Of a DNA stretch of 5,640 nucleotides, positions 5,181 through 5,640 are shown one piece after another. Source of the DNA: an uncultured Clostridia bacterium. Lineage in GTDB: Bacteria > Bacillota > Clostridia > Oscillospirales > Oscillospiraceae. Below the pieces are notes generated by a model. That model did not search any database, was not told the DNA's origin, and worked only from the letters and a program-made list of their open reading frames with translations. A program made the position numbers and the translations under genes. Numbering within the stretch: position 1 is the first letter of the stretch; each line of letters opens with the position of its first letter. Location: contig CAMWQV010000168.1 of assembly GCA_947176425.1 (NCBI GenBank), positions 1 to 5,640 on the forward strand, written 5' to 3'.

Positions 5181-5640
5181 TTGGAACTGACGTCTAGGGC
5201 ACTACGGATTGCCTTTTTGCATATTACGCCGGAAAACGTATTGAAGCTCGTTCTGTCTGGCGATGGAAATGTATGCATCCCATCTCCGAAAAATTTTGAG
5301 AGGTGGTTCCTCTCCTCTGCGGAAACTATGTTGCATGGATACTCAGGAAATGAACAGGAGTTGATCCTCCAGCACATCCGGGAAAGGACGGCGGAGTACG
5401 GTAATGAGCGGGAACTACCCCCATTTTCTCTATTGGCCCGCTATGGGGAGAAAACCCTGGATTATGACCAGGACAGACCGGTATGTCGGTTTGAGCAGGT
5501 GCTGAACTGGCGGCAGGATTATCTTCAGTTGGGACAGGATATCGTCACTACGGCCTGGTTAGCACACCGAACCTACACGCTTGGACTTTCTCCAACATGT
5601 TTTTCCTGGCCAGCTGTGATTTCCACTGACAACGCTGTAC
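5181..5640 (+). CDS. rdrB: Probable RADAR adenosine deaminase RdrB, N-terminal part (runs off the window)
   Basis: The frame is open from TTG 5181 to the right edge, 153 residues, with no stop. TTG is preferred because AAGGAGG lies 8 nt upstream; the in-frame ATG at 5157 would add eight residues and overlap the ATPase gene by 20 nt. Codon-level composition resembles the upstream genes. The visible part is soluble and largely helical: LTSRALRIAFLHITPENVL near the start, a CIPSP turn at 32-36, an FERWFLSSAETM helix at 39-50, and a Trp/Gln-rich helical segment at 101-130. No catalytic motif is present. RdrB of RADAR is a divergent adenosine deaminase that assembles into a large shell and acts with RdrA; its HxH metal-binding motif would be expected beyond this window. 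Assignment rests on the immediately upstream RdrA-like ATPase, the 4-nt spacing and the general character of the N-terminus. A different effector of an ATPase-coupled defence system is the main alternative. Confidence 0.6.
   Translation, partial: MELTSRALRIAFLHITPENVLKLVLSGDGNVCIPSPKNFERWFLSSAETMLHGYSGNEQELILQHIRERTAEYGNERELPPFSLLARYGEKTLDYDQDRPVCRFEQVLNWRQDYLQLGQDIVTTAWLAHRTYTLGLSPTCFSWPAVISTDNAV

Noticed and set aside
5021..5377. 118-codon - strand frame across the ATPase/third gene junction
   Set aside because: It is an antisense shadow of two genes with better support, including the consensus Shine-Dalgarno at 5166-5172.
1..5640. Transposase, integrase, CRISPR array or toxin-antitoxin genes
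   Set aside because: I looked for long terminal repeats, regularly spaced repeats and recombinase motifs and found none in this window.

Overview
This window looks like the left part of a bacterial anti-phage defence operon. All genes lie on the + strand. Strong Shine-Dalgarno sequences (AGGGGG, GGAAGGA and a textbook AAGGAGG), GTG/TTG starts, a consensus sigma-A-type promoter and moderate, slightly AT-leaning composition point to a Gram-positive host, most likely a Bacillota/Clostridia-type organism. That taxonomic call is inference only.

Layout. Positions 1 to about 510 hold no convincing gene, only several inverted repeats, including a pair of mutually exclusive hairpins at 404-446. A near-ideal promoter (TTGACA, 17-bp spacer, TAAAAT with an extended -10 TG) sits at 514-542. 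It would start a leader of about 95 nt with two small stem-loops. Gene A (645-2609, 654 aa) is an unrecognised protein; its only family-like signal is a segment near residues 100-119 that resembles a degenerate phosphoribosyltransferase PRPP loop. A 77-bp gap with a terminator-like hairpin separates it from gene B (2687-5176, 829 aa), a large AAA+/P-loop ATPase with clear Walker A, Walker B, sensor-1 and lid signatures. Gene C starts 4 nt after gene B at a TTG placed 8 nt behind a perfect AAGGAGG, and it runs off the right edge (153 residues visible).

Interpretation. A large AAA+ ATPase tightly coupled to a second large gene, together with the character of the visible N-terminus of gene C, best fits the RADAR system: RdrA ATPase plus RdrB divergent adenosine deaminase. 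RADAR is an anti-phage system that deaminates adenosine-containing substrates during infection. I hold this at moderate confidence, because the deaminase metal-binding motifs of gene C would lie beyond the window. The unusual part is gene A: the RADAR accessory genes I know of (the Csx27-like and SLATT membrane proteins) are small membrane proteins, whereas gene A is a large, apparently soluble protein placed first in the operon behind its own promoter.

Likely working model (inference): one promoter drives A-B-C. The A/B hairpin lowers or conditions read-through into the ATPase-deaminase core, and B-C translational coupling fixes their ratio. A could act as sensor, regulator or additional effector.
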